From the NCBI GenBank assembly GCA_002435865.1, contig DIWV01000009.1, positions 28,585 to 47,923 of the forward strand: a stretch of 19,339 nucleotides of DNA, in the 5' to 3' direction. Source of the DNA: Cloacimonetes bacterium UBA6097. Its GTDB lineage: Bacteria > Cloacimonadota > Cloacimonadia > Cloacimonadales > Cloacimonadaceae. The notes under the pieces are model-generated. The model did no database searches and had not been told where the DNA came from. It saw only the letters and a list, made by a program, of their open reading frames with translations. Below are positions 7,699 through 15,175 of this stretch, in pieces. The stretch's first letter is position 1; each line of letters begins with the position of its first letter. The translations under genes were made by a program, and so were the position numbers.

Positions 7699-7767
7699 CC
7701 ATGATAGTTTGATTTAAAGATTGACAGATTTATCTTACTGTCTTCTTGTTAAAAAGAGGTGTGACTT

Positions 7768-9075
7768 ATGAGAATATCCTTAGCTATTCTGACTGCAATC
7801 TTATTTGTGCTGATTGGCTGCAGCAATACAGACAATGACACAAAAGAAGGTTGGGAAAACCTGTCAGGCTATGATTTTCCAGTGTATGCAGGACACTTTG
7901 CCGATTATGTACAAACAGACAGTTATGGCAATGTCCTTGGAAATATAGATTACGGCAGCAATGACGATGACAAAGATTGGGAATGGTTTGAATACAGCAG
8001 TAAAAACTCTGTTACAAACAACCTGATTACGGGCATATCTTTTCCTGAAACAAACAATTTATCCCATAATAATAATATTAAATCCTTTGATGCACATGGC
8101 TTTATTTATCCAGGTGTCTCAGAAACTATTATACCTGACAGTGTTTATCTGAATGTACCTTTTGTTTTTAAAACCCCCGCTTTGGATGTTTGTCCCACAA
8201 CTCCAGTTATCGAATATCAGGTTTTTCCAAGTCCGCCAGTGGAATTATCTTTGAAAGACCCGATTTATCTATTTTCTTTTGGAGTTAAGCTTTTTACTGC
8301 ATCACAAACAGACCATTCCCAGCTTTCAGTAACAGTTCCTGCGGGTTATTGGTATGCACTGGCTTTTTACAACAATCAGTGGAATCATGCAATTCCCTCA
8401 TATCCTGCAATTGGTCCCATTGAAATTTCCTGGGATGACATCCCTTTTTCTGATACAGTTCAGGTTGTATTCAGTATGGCAGACCCATTCGTGCCACCCC
8501 CTTTCTTTTCCTTTACAGCTATGGTAACCAATGACTATCATGTGCAGTTAATATGGATTACCGAATCTGAAACCAATGTTCAGGGTTACAATTTATACAG
8601 AAGTAATGATGTTAATTTGAGTTCTGCCACAGTTATTAACGACAGCTTAATATCATCAGACCATCCACCCTATCAGCAGCATACTTATACATTTATTGAC
8701 GACACAGTTGAGCTGAACCACACATACTATTACTGGATGGAGAAACTTTCTACAGATTCTCATAGCTCTTACTATGGACCAATATGTGTTACTGTTGACC
8801 CACCTCCAAGGAATTTTATCTATCCTGCCTACCCCAATCCCTTTATTGATAACTTCCATCTATTATATTCTATTCTGGACAGTGCCCGGGTAAATATCCT
8901 TGTTATCAATCGGGGATATGAAGTAGTACGCTCCTATCAGGGCAACCAAAACGGAGGAATTCATAGCCAGTCTTTTAACATGCAGGATTTACCTGTTGGC
9001 TTATACCGGGTATTCTACTGGATAGAAATGAACAACAAATCATATTATTCTTATGGAGATGTGCTGAAACAATAA
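7768..9075 (+). CDS. Lipoprotein with Fn3-like and FlgD/T9SS-like C-terminal domains
   Basis: A 435-residue envelope protein. The N-terminus has a lipoprotein signal (hydrophobic run, VLIGC, lipidated Cys18) followed by an acidic stretch. Residues of about 20-245 are an unrecognised beta-rich region with many Asn, Asp and aromatic residues. About 250-345 resembles a fibronectin type III fold (VQLIWITESETNVQGYNLYRS ... YYYWMEK). About 350-435 begins YPAYPNPF and looks like the FlgD-type Ig module used as a T9SS sorting signal, though its end (YSYGDVLKQ) is less typical. Having both a lipobox and a sorting-type domain is odd. The ATG at 7768 follows AGAGGTG. A TTGACA at 7721 may be its -35, but the matching -10 is poor. 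The function is unknown. Confidence 0.85.
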   Translation: MRISLAILTAILFVLIGCSNTDNDTKEGWENLSGYDFPVYAGHFADYVQTDSYGNVLGNIDYGSNDDDKDWEWFEYSSKNSVTNNLITGISFPETNNLSHNNNIKSFDAHGFIYPGVSETIIPDSVYLNVPFVFKTPALDVCPTTPVIEYQVFPSPPVELSLKDPIYLFSFGVKLFTASQTDHSQLSVTVPAGYWYALAFYNNQWNHAIPSYPAIGPIEISWDDIPFSDTVQVVFSMADPFVPPPFFSFTAMVTNDYHVQLIWITESETNVQGYNLYRSNDVNLSSATVINDSLISSDHPPYQQHTYTFIDDTVELNHTYYYWMEKLSTDSHSSYYGPICVTVDPPPRNFIYPAYPNPFIDNFHLLYSILDSARVNILVINRGYEVVRSYQGNQNGGIHSQSFNMQDLPVGLYRVFYWIEMNNKSYYSYGDVLKQ

Positions 9076-9092
9076 AACTTTAACTCATAAAA

Positions 9093-9116
9093 AAGAGCCG
9101 GTGTTAACCGGCTCTT
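9093..9116 (-). terminator. Rho-independent terminator of hsp20, shared by convergent genes
   Basis: A perfect 10-bp stem (AAGAGCCGGT / ACCGGCTCTT) with loop GTTA. Read on the minus strand, the stem is followed by a T run (complement of the A run at 9089-9094), the canonical form for ending hsp20 transcription. On the plus strand only TT follows, so it would stop the lipoprotein message less well. Confidence 0.85.
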
Positions 9117-9146
9117 GCGAGTATACCTTGATGAGTTTAATGCTTT

Positions 9147-9581
9147 TTATTGAATGGTGATTTCTTTCTTGGGAGCTTCTGCTTTCTTGGGAAGAGTAAG
9201 TTTTAATACTCCATCTTCCATTTTTGCCTGGATGTTGCTGACATCTGCATTATCTGGCAGATAGAGTGTCCGGCGATAACTGCCGCTATAACGTTCGCAT
9301 CTGTACATTGTACCTTTTTTCTCTTCCTTCTTGTCTTCGCATTTGGCTTCAATCACAAGCTGGTTGTCGTGTACTGAGATTTTCACATCTTCTTTTTTAA
9401 AACCGGGAAGATTTGCCAGCATCTGAAATTCGTTGTCCTGTTCGACAATATCCATAGCCATGGCTTTGAAATTATTGTCCGGTTCCTCTTCATAGAAGCG
9501 GTTAAAGAAATCGTCGAACAAATTCATCATGCTCATCATTGGCTTAAACTCGTGGTTCCTGTTGTAAGGGACGATTTTCAT
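9147..9581 (-). CDS. Small heat-shock protein, Hsp20/alpha-crystallin family
   Basis: A 144-residue ATP-independent holdase that keeps unfolding proteins soluble as large oligomers. The alpha-crystallin domain spans about residues 38-132 (MAMDIVEQDNEFQMLANLPGF), with the hallmark MEDGVLKLTLPK near 121-132. The C-terminal tail carries the I-x-I oligomer motif as ITIQ. The N-terminal arm (about 1-37) is short and rich in Met and Phe, as usual. AGGAGG lies 5 nt before the ATG. Upstream are a sigma-70-type promoter (9614-9641) and a CIRCE-like operator (9650-9676), suggesting HrcA repression relieved by heat. It is transcribed alone and ends at the terminator at 9093-9116. Confidence 0.95.
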   Translation of the reverse strand: MKIVPYNRNHEFKPMMSMMNLFDDFFNRFYEEEPDNNFKAMAMDIVEQDNEFQMLANLPGFKKEDVKISVHDNQLVIEAKCEDKKEEKKGTMYRCERYSGSYRRTLYLPDNADVSNIQAKMEDGVLKLTLPKKAEAPKKEITIQ

Positions 9582-9613
9582 TTTTTCCTCCTAATGTTTA
9601 TCGTTACACAGAT

Positions 9614-9641
9614 AAAATAATCGGTTCAGGAAAAATGTCAA
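9614..9641 (-). promoter_or_regulatory. Sigma-70-type promoter of hsp20
   Basis: On the minus strand, a perfect TTGACA (9636-9641) is followed after 16 nt by TATTTT (9614-9619; 4 of 6). A start site about 7 nt further leaves a leader of some 25 nt containing AGGAGG. The CIRCE-like operator lies 8 bp upstream of this -35. Confidence 0.6.
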
Positions 9642-9649
9642 GTAAAAAA

Positions 9650-9676
9650 TTAGCAATCTAATTGCTTGACTGCTAA
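9650..9676 (-). promoter_or_regulatory. CIRCE-type operator (HrcA binding site)
   Basis: TTAGCAATC, 9 nt, GACTGCTAA. The CIRCE consensus is TTAGCACTC-N9-GAGTGCTAA, so each half-site matches 8 of 9 and the spacer has the exact length. The symmetry extends to 12-bp arms with one mismatch (9647-9658 / 9668-9679). The position upstream of hsp20 fits control by the HrcA heat-shock repressor; no hrcA gene lies in the window. Confidence 0.82.
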
Positions 9677-9786
9677 TTTGCTCTAACTATTTCATTTATG
9701 TTGATGTTAACTATACTATTTCTTGATACTTGCTCTTGATTTGATAACTGTTATACAACTGATGAGTAATCGAGATGATAAAAAAA

Positions 9787-9818
9787 GGGATGTGTAGGTT
9801 TTAACCTGACACCATCCC
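9787..9818 (-). terminator. Rho-independent terminator after the ppnP gene
   Basis: On the minus strand, an imperfect stem pairs GGGATGGTGTCAGGTT with AACCTACACATCCC (bulges in the longer arm) around a short A-rich loop. A run of seven T follows (complement of 9780-9786). It starts 38 nt past the stop codon at 9856. Confidence 0.75.
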
Positions 9819-9855
9819 AAAGTTTATTAAGTTTGATTTAGTAGCTTATTTAGTC

Positions 9856-10137
9856 TTATCTGTAAATGCAGAGATAAGCTGTAACTTCCAGGACTTCAAT
9901 CTTAAAAGTTGAATTAGCAGGAACAGTAAATATATCTCCCTTATGAAAAAGCTGATATTCAGCAAAATGAGGCAGCAGGACAGAAACTGCTCCACTGATA
10001 ATTGTCATATACTCAATGGCAGTTGTGTTGAATTCGTATGTGCCGGGTTCCATAACTCCAAGGGTAGCATCACCTTCTTCATTGTGAAAAGCGATAGATT
10101 TGACTTGCCCTTCAAAATACTCGTTTACCTTTAGCAT
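9856..10137 (-). CDS. ppnP: Pyrimidine/purine nucleoside phosphorylase, PpnP family (DUF1255)
   Basis: A 93-residue single-domain cupin. The E. coli relative (PpnP, formerly YaiE) splits a range of nucleosides with phosphate into free base and ribose-1-phosphate. Family features are visible: FEGQVKSIAF near residues 8-17, T.GVMEPGTYEFNT (about 25-39), EYMTIISGAVSVLLP (about 42-56), GDIFTVPANSTFKIEV (about 67-82), and a C-terminal TAYLCIY. The length is normal for the family. AGGAGAG lies just upstream of the ATG. It follows the thiS-like gene by 36 nt on the same strand and is probably cotranscribed; it is the last gene before a terminator. Confidence 0.9.
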   Translation of the reverse strand: MLKVNEYFEGQVKSIAFHNEEGDATLGVMEPGTYEFNTTAIEYMTIISGAVSVLLPHFAEYQLFHKGDIFTVPANSTFKIEVLEVTAYLCIYR

Positions 10138-10170
10138 AGTTCTCTCCTAAGTCTGTATATTTAAAATAAG

Positions 10171-10374
10171 TTATCCGCCACTAATCAAATGAATTACAGC
10201 CACATCCGCACCTTCAGGAACTATTGTGGATTCGTATTGGTCTTTCTTTACAAGATTGCCGTTAAGCTTTATTACCAGCATCCGGAATGTGTAATTCATC
10301 TTTTTCAGTAAGGTTGTAATGGTAAGACCTTCTTCCCACTCTACTGTATTTCCGTTAACAGTTATATTTTTCAT
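10171..10374 (-). CDS. thiS: ThiS/MoaD-like sulfur-carrier protein
   Basis: A 67-residue beta-grasp protein ending in ...HLISGG. The exposed C-terminal Gly-Gly is the site that is adenylated and converted to a thiocarboxylate in sulfur transfer. The N-terminal ITVNG.TVEWEEGLTITTLL and central VIKLNGNLVKKDQY match the ThiS pattern. I take the ATG at 10374, 6 nt after AGGA, rather than the adjacent upstream TTG. The usual partners (thiF, thiG, or a cysteine desulfurase) are absent from the window, so it may serve thiamine synthesis from elsewhere or another sulfur pathway. No TPP riboswitch-like sequence was recognised in the 74 nt upstream. Confidence 0.82.
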   Translation of the reverse strand: MKNITVNGNTVEWEEGLTITTLLKKMNYTFRMLVIKLNGNLVKKDQYESTIVPEGADVAVIHLISGG

Positions 10375-10448
10375 CAATTATCCTGCAATGTCTTTTAATA
10401 TCTGTACTTTATGTCTGTAAACGTATTGCAGACAATAGATCTATCCAA

Positions 10449-11321
10449 TCAGTCTATCAACTCTCCCAAATAAAGGTCTGCAGTGTAATGTTTTGAACCG
10501 ACAGTAACATCGCCCCTGCCGTTGCCAAATACTATATCGATATCCCTGTGGATTGTGGTCTCGTTATAGGCAGTACCACTCATAAAGGTAACAACTGCAT
10601 CAAATGTTCCGGTTACGTGTCCGCTTACCGCCTGGTAAAACAGTTGATGAGGACCTCTGGGAGCAACAACGTCTTCAAAATTTAGCTCCAGTTGATGATT
10701 GGAAGCGCGAATCCTGTTCCAACCGCGGATAGTGTCAGTTGCCGCCCGGTGATAACCACCGTTGATAGTAACCATTTCCTGGTTTGCATTTGTTATAGTC
10801 CAGCTTGCGCCGAGTGAATCGAGATCATGTGAAATCCTGCGTGTCATAAACTGACCTGTACCGTGCATAATCCTGAAATTCACCGTTCTGGCAGTATCTG
10901 AATCAGTAACATAGTAATGCTGGGGATTGCCGTCTGCATCAAGGTATTTAAGAATATAATTGCGGGTGGTATGTGCATAAGGTATGACGCCAACAATACC
11001 TCTGGTTCTTTCGACTGTGATATTCCACTGACCTAATGCTTCATTATAAGTTTTATGCATCTGGTAATCACGGGTATTATAATGGCTCATTATTACTTTA
11101 TCAACTTCGGTAGAATCATAAACAAGGAACTCACACAAATCCGCCATCTGGTCAATAGCACCACCAGTAGATAAAGCCATAGCACCGGCAATTGTCTCTC
11201 CTGCATCGCGGTCAGGAGTTAATTTTTCTTCGTTATCCTTTTCAGCACATGAAGTAATAACAAAAAACAATACCAGGGAAAATATAAGACAAATAATTAT
11301 GAGATAACGCTTTGCATTCAT
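10449..11321 (-). CDS. Lipoprotein of unknown function
   Basis: A 290-residue protein with a clear lipoprotein signal: MNAKRYL, a hydrophobic run, and a lipobox VITSC with lipidated Cys25, followed by a charged linker (EKDNEEKLTPDRD). The rest is predicted soluble and rich in beta strands. It has many short Thr/Gly/His segments (GGYHRAATDTIRGWNRI, NYILKYLDADGNPQHYYV) and no domain I recognise. No C-terminal sorting domain is present, unlike the other exported proteins here. AAGGAGG supports the start. A TTGACA at 11429-11434 (minus strand) is a possible -35, with TAAGAT after only 15 nt. It stands upstream of the thiS-ppnP pair, separated by 74 nt, so partial cotranscription is possible. Confidence 0.8.
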   Translation of the reverse strand: MNAKRYLIIICLIFSLVLFFVITSCAEKDNEEKLTPDRDAGETIAGAMALSTGGAIDQMADLCEFLVYDSTEVDKVIMSHYNTRDYQMHKTYNEALGQWNITVERTRGIVGVIPYAHTTRNYILKYLDADGNPQHYYVTDSDTARTVNFRIMHGTGQFMTRRISHDLDSLGASWTITNANQEMVTINGGYHRAATDTIRGWNRIRASNHQLELNFEDVVAPRGPHQLFYQAVSGHVTGTFDAVVTFMSGTAYNETTIHRDIDIVFGNGRGDVTVGSKHYTADLYLGELID

Positions 11322-11517
11322 CTCTGCCTCCTTGGAATATATTAATAAGCATTACACTTTGGATTCTGTCCGGCACATATATAAAACCTGAATTCTATTA
11401 ACGATAAATCTTACAAAGCAATCATTGCTGTCAAGAAAGAATTATGAGTTGACAAATAATTAGCAGGAAAAACATTGGTACATTGTAAGATAGTAAATAC
11501 CTCAGAGGAGATAGATA

Positions 11518-11727
11518 ATGAAACAGGGAATACATCCTAAATACGAAACTGTCACTGTCCATTGTGCCTGTGGCAATGTTTTTGAAACCAAATCGACCAA
11601 AACCGATTTACACGTGGATATCTGCAATGTTTGCCATCCTTATTATACAGGCAAGCAAAAGATAATAGACACAGCCGGACGCGTTGAGAAATTCAACCGT
11701 AAATATAATATTTCAGAAAAGAAATAG
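11518..11727 (+). CDS. rpmE: 50S ribosomal protein L31, zinc-binding type
   Basis: A 69-residue ribosomal protein of the large subunit that bridges to the small subunit. The zinc ligands C16-A-C18 and C36-N-V-C39 are all present, so this is the C+ form rather than the zinc-free YkgM type. The conserved start MKQGIHPKY and the HPYYTGKQK..DTAGRVEKFN.KY tail are diagnostic. AGAGGAG precedes the ATG at good spacing. It is followed by its own terminator, so it is only partly linked to the downstream genes. The order rpmE, DUF1385 gene, prfA is a common one in bacteria. A TTGACA at 11449 lies upstream, but no well-spaced -10 was found. Confidence 0.97.
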   Translation: MKQGIHPKYETVTVHCACGNVFETKSTKTDLHVDICNVCHPYYTGKQKIIDTAGRVEKFNRKYNISEKK

Positions 11728-11741
11728 AGCGCTTTTAATTT

Positions 11742-11780
11742 AACGCCATTTTTCCGTTTCCCTGGAGAAATGGCGTTTTT
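11742..11780 (+). terminator. Rho-independent terminator after rpmE
   Basis: A perfect 10-bp stem AACGCCATTT (11742-11751) / AAATGGCGTT (11768-11777) with a 16-nt loop, then TTTTT. It begins 14 nt after the L31 stop codon. It separates L31 from the DUF1385-prfA run, which would then need its own promoter or read-through. Confidence 0.85.
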
Positions 11781-11841
11781 GCATATATATTAACAAGCAG
11801 TAATTTTTATACATGAAACTAATTTGAGGATGCAAGATTAA

Positions 11842-12801
11842 ATGGAAGAAAAGAAACAAATTTACGTGGGTGGACAAGCCGTAATAGAAGGCGTAATGAT
11901 GCGCGGACCCGAACATCTGGCAACTGCAATACGCCGCAAAGACGGCTCAATCGAAGTGTGGAAGAAACCATTTGTAACTGTAACAAGCAAGGTTAAGTTT
12001 TATGGTCTGCCCATTATCAGGGGGTTTGTCTCGCTGATAGAGATGATGATTATCGGTTTGGAAACTCTGTCTTTCTCTGCTAAGCGTTTTGAACTGGACC
12101 TGACAGAAGATGAAAAAAGCAAACCTAAATCTGCCCGGCGTGAAAAAGCAGAAGAATACATAACTTTTATTGTAGCATTCGGACTGGCTTTTTTGCTGTT
12201 CGGACTTCTGCCTTATAAAATCAGCGATTGGCTCAATCTAAGTAAAAAAGACTTTTATTTTAACCTGTTTGCAGGTGCTGTACGTATAATCTTTTTCGTG
12301 TTGTATGTCTTTCTGATTGGCAAACTGAAGGATATAAACCGGATTTTCCGTTACCACGGAGCAGAACACAAAAACGTTAATGCTTATGAACATGAAACTC
12401 CTTTGCAGGTATCCGAGATTCAAAAATGGACTACTCTGCATCCCCGTTGCGGAACAAGTTTTATCTTTTTCGTGCTGCTGGTTGCAATCCTGGTTTTTTC
12501 CATAATTGATACTATCGTGTCTGCCTTTATTTTACACAAACCTGTCCCTGTTTTTATCAGGTTAGGTTATCACATTCTGTTACTACCTTTGATTTCTGGA
12601 ATTTCCTATGAAGTCCTGCGTTTTTCCGGACGTAACCTGAAGCATCCTTTGGTAAAAATCATGACTGTTCCGGGTATGGCTCTGCAGAGAATCACCACGC
12701 AACCCCCTGACAATCAGATGGTGGAAACAGCGCTTATTGCTATGAAAGCATCACTCGATATGGACGTCAGTGAATATGAGATTAACTGGATAGAAAAATA
12801 A
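11842..12801 (+). CDS. DUF1385 family (YqhQ-like) integral membrane protein
   Basis: A 319-residue polytopic membrane protein. The family motifs are intact: YVGGQAVIEGVMMRGP (about 8-23), FRYHGAEHKNVNAYE (about 168-182), HPRCGTSF (about 199-206), and the C-terminal PGMALQRITTQPPDNQMVETAL (about 278-299). Hydrophobic segments near 105-125, 140-162, 205-230 and 240-262 span the membrane; a charged loop (about 85-103) separates the first conserved block. The biochemical role of the family is not established. The gene is conserved beside prfA and L31 in many bacteria. Its GAGGA site lies 11 nt from the ATG, longer than ideal. The stop codon overlaps the prfA start (TAATG), implying coupled translation. 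Confidence 0.9.
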   Translation: MEEKKQIYVGGQAVIEGVMMRGPEHLATAIRRKDGSIEVWKKPFVTVTSKVKFYGLPIIRGFVSLIEMMIIGLETLSFSAKRFELDLTEDEKSKPKSARREKAEEYITFIVAFGLAFLLFGLLPYKISDWLNLSKKDFYFNLFAGAVRIIFFVLYVFLIGKLKDINRIFRYHGAEHKNVNAYEHETPLQVSEIQKWTTLHPRCGTSFIFFVLLVAILVFSIIDTIVSAFILHKPVPVFIRLGYHILLLPLISGISYEVLRFSGRNLKHPLVKIMTVPGMALQRITTQPPDNQMVETALIAMKASLDMDVSEYEINWIEK

Positions 12802-13868
12802 TGATTCCTATTGAAAAACTTCATTCCCTGAACGAAGAGTTTCAGCAACTTAAGGAAAAAGTAGCTGATCCTGCCAATATGGCAGATGCCAAAGCATACC
12901 GCACAATTGCCAGACGTTATAAAGAGCTGAATGAAATCATGGATAGCTGGCATCTCTATACCAAGCTGGAAACACAATTAGCAGAAGCAAACACAATGCT
13001 CAGTTCAGAAACAGATGAAGACATGATTGCCATGACACGGGATGAAATAAAGCTTCTGGAAGAAGAGCTGGAGAAAACTGACTTGTTAATAAGTGATTTG
13101 CTGATTCCCGGCGACCCTAATGATGAAAAGAATGCTATTATAGAAATCCGTGCCGGTACAGGCGGAGAAGAAGCAGCTCTTTTTGTGGCAGACCTTTACC
13201 GAATGTATTCATATTATGCTGACAAAAAGAAATGGAAACTGGCTGTCCTGAATACCAGTGATACAGGTCTGGGCGGATTTAAAGAAGTAGTATTCCAACT
13301 ATCAGGTGAGCATGTTTACGGCACAATGCGTTTTGAAAGCGGAGTACATCGCGTGCAAAGAATACCGGTAACAGAAGGCAGCGGACGCATACATACTTCT
13401 GCGGTTTCGGTTGCTGTTTTGCCGGAAGCGGAAGATATTGACATTGATGTCAGCGACAATGACATCCGGATTGATGTTTACCGCAGTTCCGGAAATGGCG
13501 GACAAAGTGTTAATACCACTGATTCCGCAGTTCGTATAACACACATTCCCACAGGAATCGTTGTTACCTGCCAGGATGAGAAATCCCAGATTAAAAATAA
13601 AGCCAAAGCTATGAAGGTTTTGCGCTCCAGATTGCTCGATATGGAAATCAGCAAACAGGAACAGGAAATAGCTTCAAACCGTAAAGCACAAGTGAGTACG
13701 GGTGACCGTTCTGCAAAGATACGCACCTATAATTTTCCACAATCGCGGGTAACAGACCATCGAATTAACTTGACAACCTATAATTTGGATGGATTTTTGG
13801 CAGGAGAGATTGAAGAGTTCATCGAAGCTCTCAAAATAGCATGGCGTCATGAGAAGGTAAATTCATAA
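12801..13868 (+). CDS. prfA: Peptide chain release factor 1
   Basis: A 355-residue translation terminator that reads UAA and UAG in the A site and releases the peptide. The catalytic GGQ is at residues 233-235 (SSGNGGQSVN). The codon-reading tripeptide is P189-V-T191 in RVQRIPVTEGSGRIHTS, the P-x-T form of RF1, not the SPF form of RF2. Domain 1 (about 1-105) is helical and charged, and the C-terminal end (FLAGEIEEFIEAL) is intact. No strong ribosome site is seen; the ATG overlaps the upstream stop, so translation is probably coupled. The methylase gene prmC, which often follows prfA, is not here; a CBS-domain gene follows after 5 nt. Confidence 0.97.
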   Translation: MIPIEKLHSLNEEFQQLKEKVADPANMADAKAYRTIARRYKELNEIMDSWHLYTKLETQLAEANTMLSSETDEDMIAMTRDEIKLLEEELEKTDLLISDLLIPGDPNDEKNAIIEIRAGTGGEEAALFVADLYRMYSYYADKKKWKLAVLNTSDTGLGGFKEVVFQLSGEHVYGTMRFESGVHRVQRIPVTEGSGRIHTSAVSVAVLPEAEDIDIDVSDNDIRIDVYRSSGNGGQSVNTTDSAVRITHIPTGIVVTCQDEKSQIKNKAKAMKVLRSRLLDMEISKQEQEIASNRKAQVSTGDRSAKIRTYNFPQSRVTDHRINLTTYNLDGFLAGEIEEFIEALKIAWRHEKVNS

Positions 13869-13873
13869 GTTAT

Positions 13874-15154
13874 ATGGAAATAGTTCCTGCGTTACTGATC
13901 GTTATATTCTTTCTGTTTTTAAGTTCGCTTTTTTCTGGTTTGGAAACCGGTTTAATCTCCATAAACCGTTTAAAACTGGAGAATGCTGCCCGTACAAATA
14001 AAAAGTATGAACACCTGCTGAAGTTTATCCAGCAACCTGATAAATTCCTCGGATCAACCCTCATCGGTAACAATATAGCCAATGTAATTATAGCATCTGT
14101 ATCCACATATATTGCACAAAGCATTGTAAACATAAATTCCTCCCCGGTTTTTGATCCCCGATGGACTGCCCTGATAGTAGGTGGAATTGTCCTGGTCTTT
14201 GGTGAGATTATCCCAAAAGCTTTATTCCGTGACCATGCAGACACTCTTGTACCAAGACTCTTTCCAGTCCTGATATTCTTTTACACAATCCTCAAACCCT
14301 TTGTTGCTGCAGTCACATGGATTAACCATCAATTGCAGAAAATGCTAAAAATAGACAGCAAATTTGATATGATGTACCTAACCCGTGACGACCTGGCTTT
14401 TTTATTATCTCAGACATCCACAGACCTTGCTTCTGAGCCCCACCGTGAAATGATTGAAGATGCTTTGGAATTTAACGAACAAAAAGCCAAAAATGTCATG
14501 ATTCCGCGTACAGATGTAGTTGCTATTGATGCAGAAACCACTATACCGGAAGTGCTGGAAGTAGCAAAGCAAGAGGGTTTTACCCGCTATCCCGTCTTTA
14601 CTGACACGCTTGATAATATTATCGGTGTCCTGATTATTTATGATGTACTTCGAAAAAAGGGAAGTGAAAACCTGACTGCCGGACAGCTTGTGCACGAGCC
14701 GTTCTTTGTTCCTGAGAACACAGATGTTGATGTACTGCTTAAGGATATGCAAAAGCATCACAAAAGTATGGCTATTATCGTGGATTCCTTTGGCGGAACA
14801 GCCGGAATCGTTACAATGGAAGACATTCTGGAAGAAATCGTGGGTGAAATAGAAGACGAATATGACACCGAGGAAGACAGCGACGACGATGTTGAGCAAG
14901 TAGGACCCAGCACCTGGATTGTAGCTGCAGACGTAGAAATTGATACTCTAAACGATGAGTATGATATGGACCTTCCTGAAGGAGATTTTGAGACAGTTGC
15001 AGGACTGATTCTGGACAAGCTGGAACGCATTCCCCACCAGGGACAGATTTTGCATTTCGGCAGTTACAGGCTTCAGGTTTTGCAATCTACTGAAAAGAAA
15101 ATCATCAAAGTAAAAATCCATGATTCCAGTTCAGATGAAAAAGAAGAAAAATAA
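13874..15154 (+). CDS. CNNM/CBS/CorC-HlyC domain membrane protein (hemolysin-like transporter family)
   Basis: A 426-residue protein with the three family domains. The CNNM (DUF21) membrane domain is at about 1-185, with several helices and the motifs FSGLETGLISINRLKLE, GSTLIGNNIANV and FGEIIPKALFRDHAD. A CBS pair is at about 205-325 (MIPRTDVVAID, GFTRYPVF, GIVTMEDILEEIVGEI). After a very acidic linker (about 327-342) comes the CorC_HlyC domain (about 345-420; LPEGDFETVAGLIL). Some relatives export magnesium or affect cobalt and magnesium resistance; the 'hemolysin' label is historical. It starts 5 nt after prfA with no convincing ribosome site, so it probably depends on coupling. The transported ion is not certain from the sequence. 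Confidence 0.92.
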   Translation: MEIVPALLIVIFFLFLSSLFSGLETGLISINRLKLENAARTNKKYEHLLKFIQQPDKFLGSTLIGNNIANVIIASVSTYIAQSIVNINSSPVFDPRWTALIVGGIVLVFGEIIPKALFRDHADTLVPRLFPVLIFFYTILKPFVAAVTWINHQLQKMLKIDSKFDMMYLTRDDLAFLLSQTSTDLASEPHREMIEDALEFNEQKAKNVMIPRTDVVAIDAETTIPEVLEVAKQEGFTRYPVFTDTLDNIIGVLIIYDVLRKKGSENLTAGQLVHEPFFVPENTDVDVLLKDMQKHHKSMAIIVDSFGGTAGIVTMEDILEEIVGEIEDEYDTEEDSDDDVEQVGPSTWIVAADVEIDTLNDEYDMDLPEGDFETVAGLILDKLERIPHQGQILHFGSYRLQVLQSTEKKIIKVKIHDSSSDEKEEK

Positions 15155-15175
15155 ATCATATAAAGAGGTAATTCA

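Larger units (their letters stand above)
7218..7767. other. Gene-free 550-bp region between divergent genes
   Basis: No open frame here has a credible start, ribosome site and length. It holds the GerW promoter at the left, an 11-nt-phased palindromic repeat (7523-7604), a widely spaced ATACCCCCC inverted pair (7355-7363 and 7690-7698), and a possible promoter element (TTGACA at 7721-7726) before the lipoprotein gene. No tRNA fold was seen. Confidence 0.6.

Noticed and set aside
7721..7749. Promoter for the plus-strand lipoprotein from TTGACA at 7721
   Set aside because: The base-17 position gives TCTTGT, only 3 of 6 to the consensus, so I mention it but do not list it.
9744..9754. ATAACTGTTAT palindrome in the gap upstream of hsp20
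   Set aside because: It is short, AT-rich and far from either start codon; expected by chance in such sequence.
10412..10434. TGTCTG...CAGACA inverted pair upstream of thiS
   Set aside because: It is only 6 bp with an 11-nt loop. It does not resemble a TPP riboswitch and is not convincing as an operator.
11449..11485. Promoter for rpmE based on TTGACA at 11449
   Set aside because: No acceptable -10 lies 16-18 nt away. TGGTACATT looks like an extended -10 but is about 24 nt from the TTGACA, so the call is unsupported.
14405..14899. A 164-codon minus-strand open frame in the CBS-domain gene
   Set aside because: It is antisense to clear CNNM/CBS coding sequence and has no recognisable family features.
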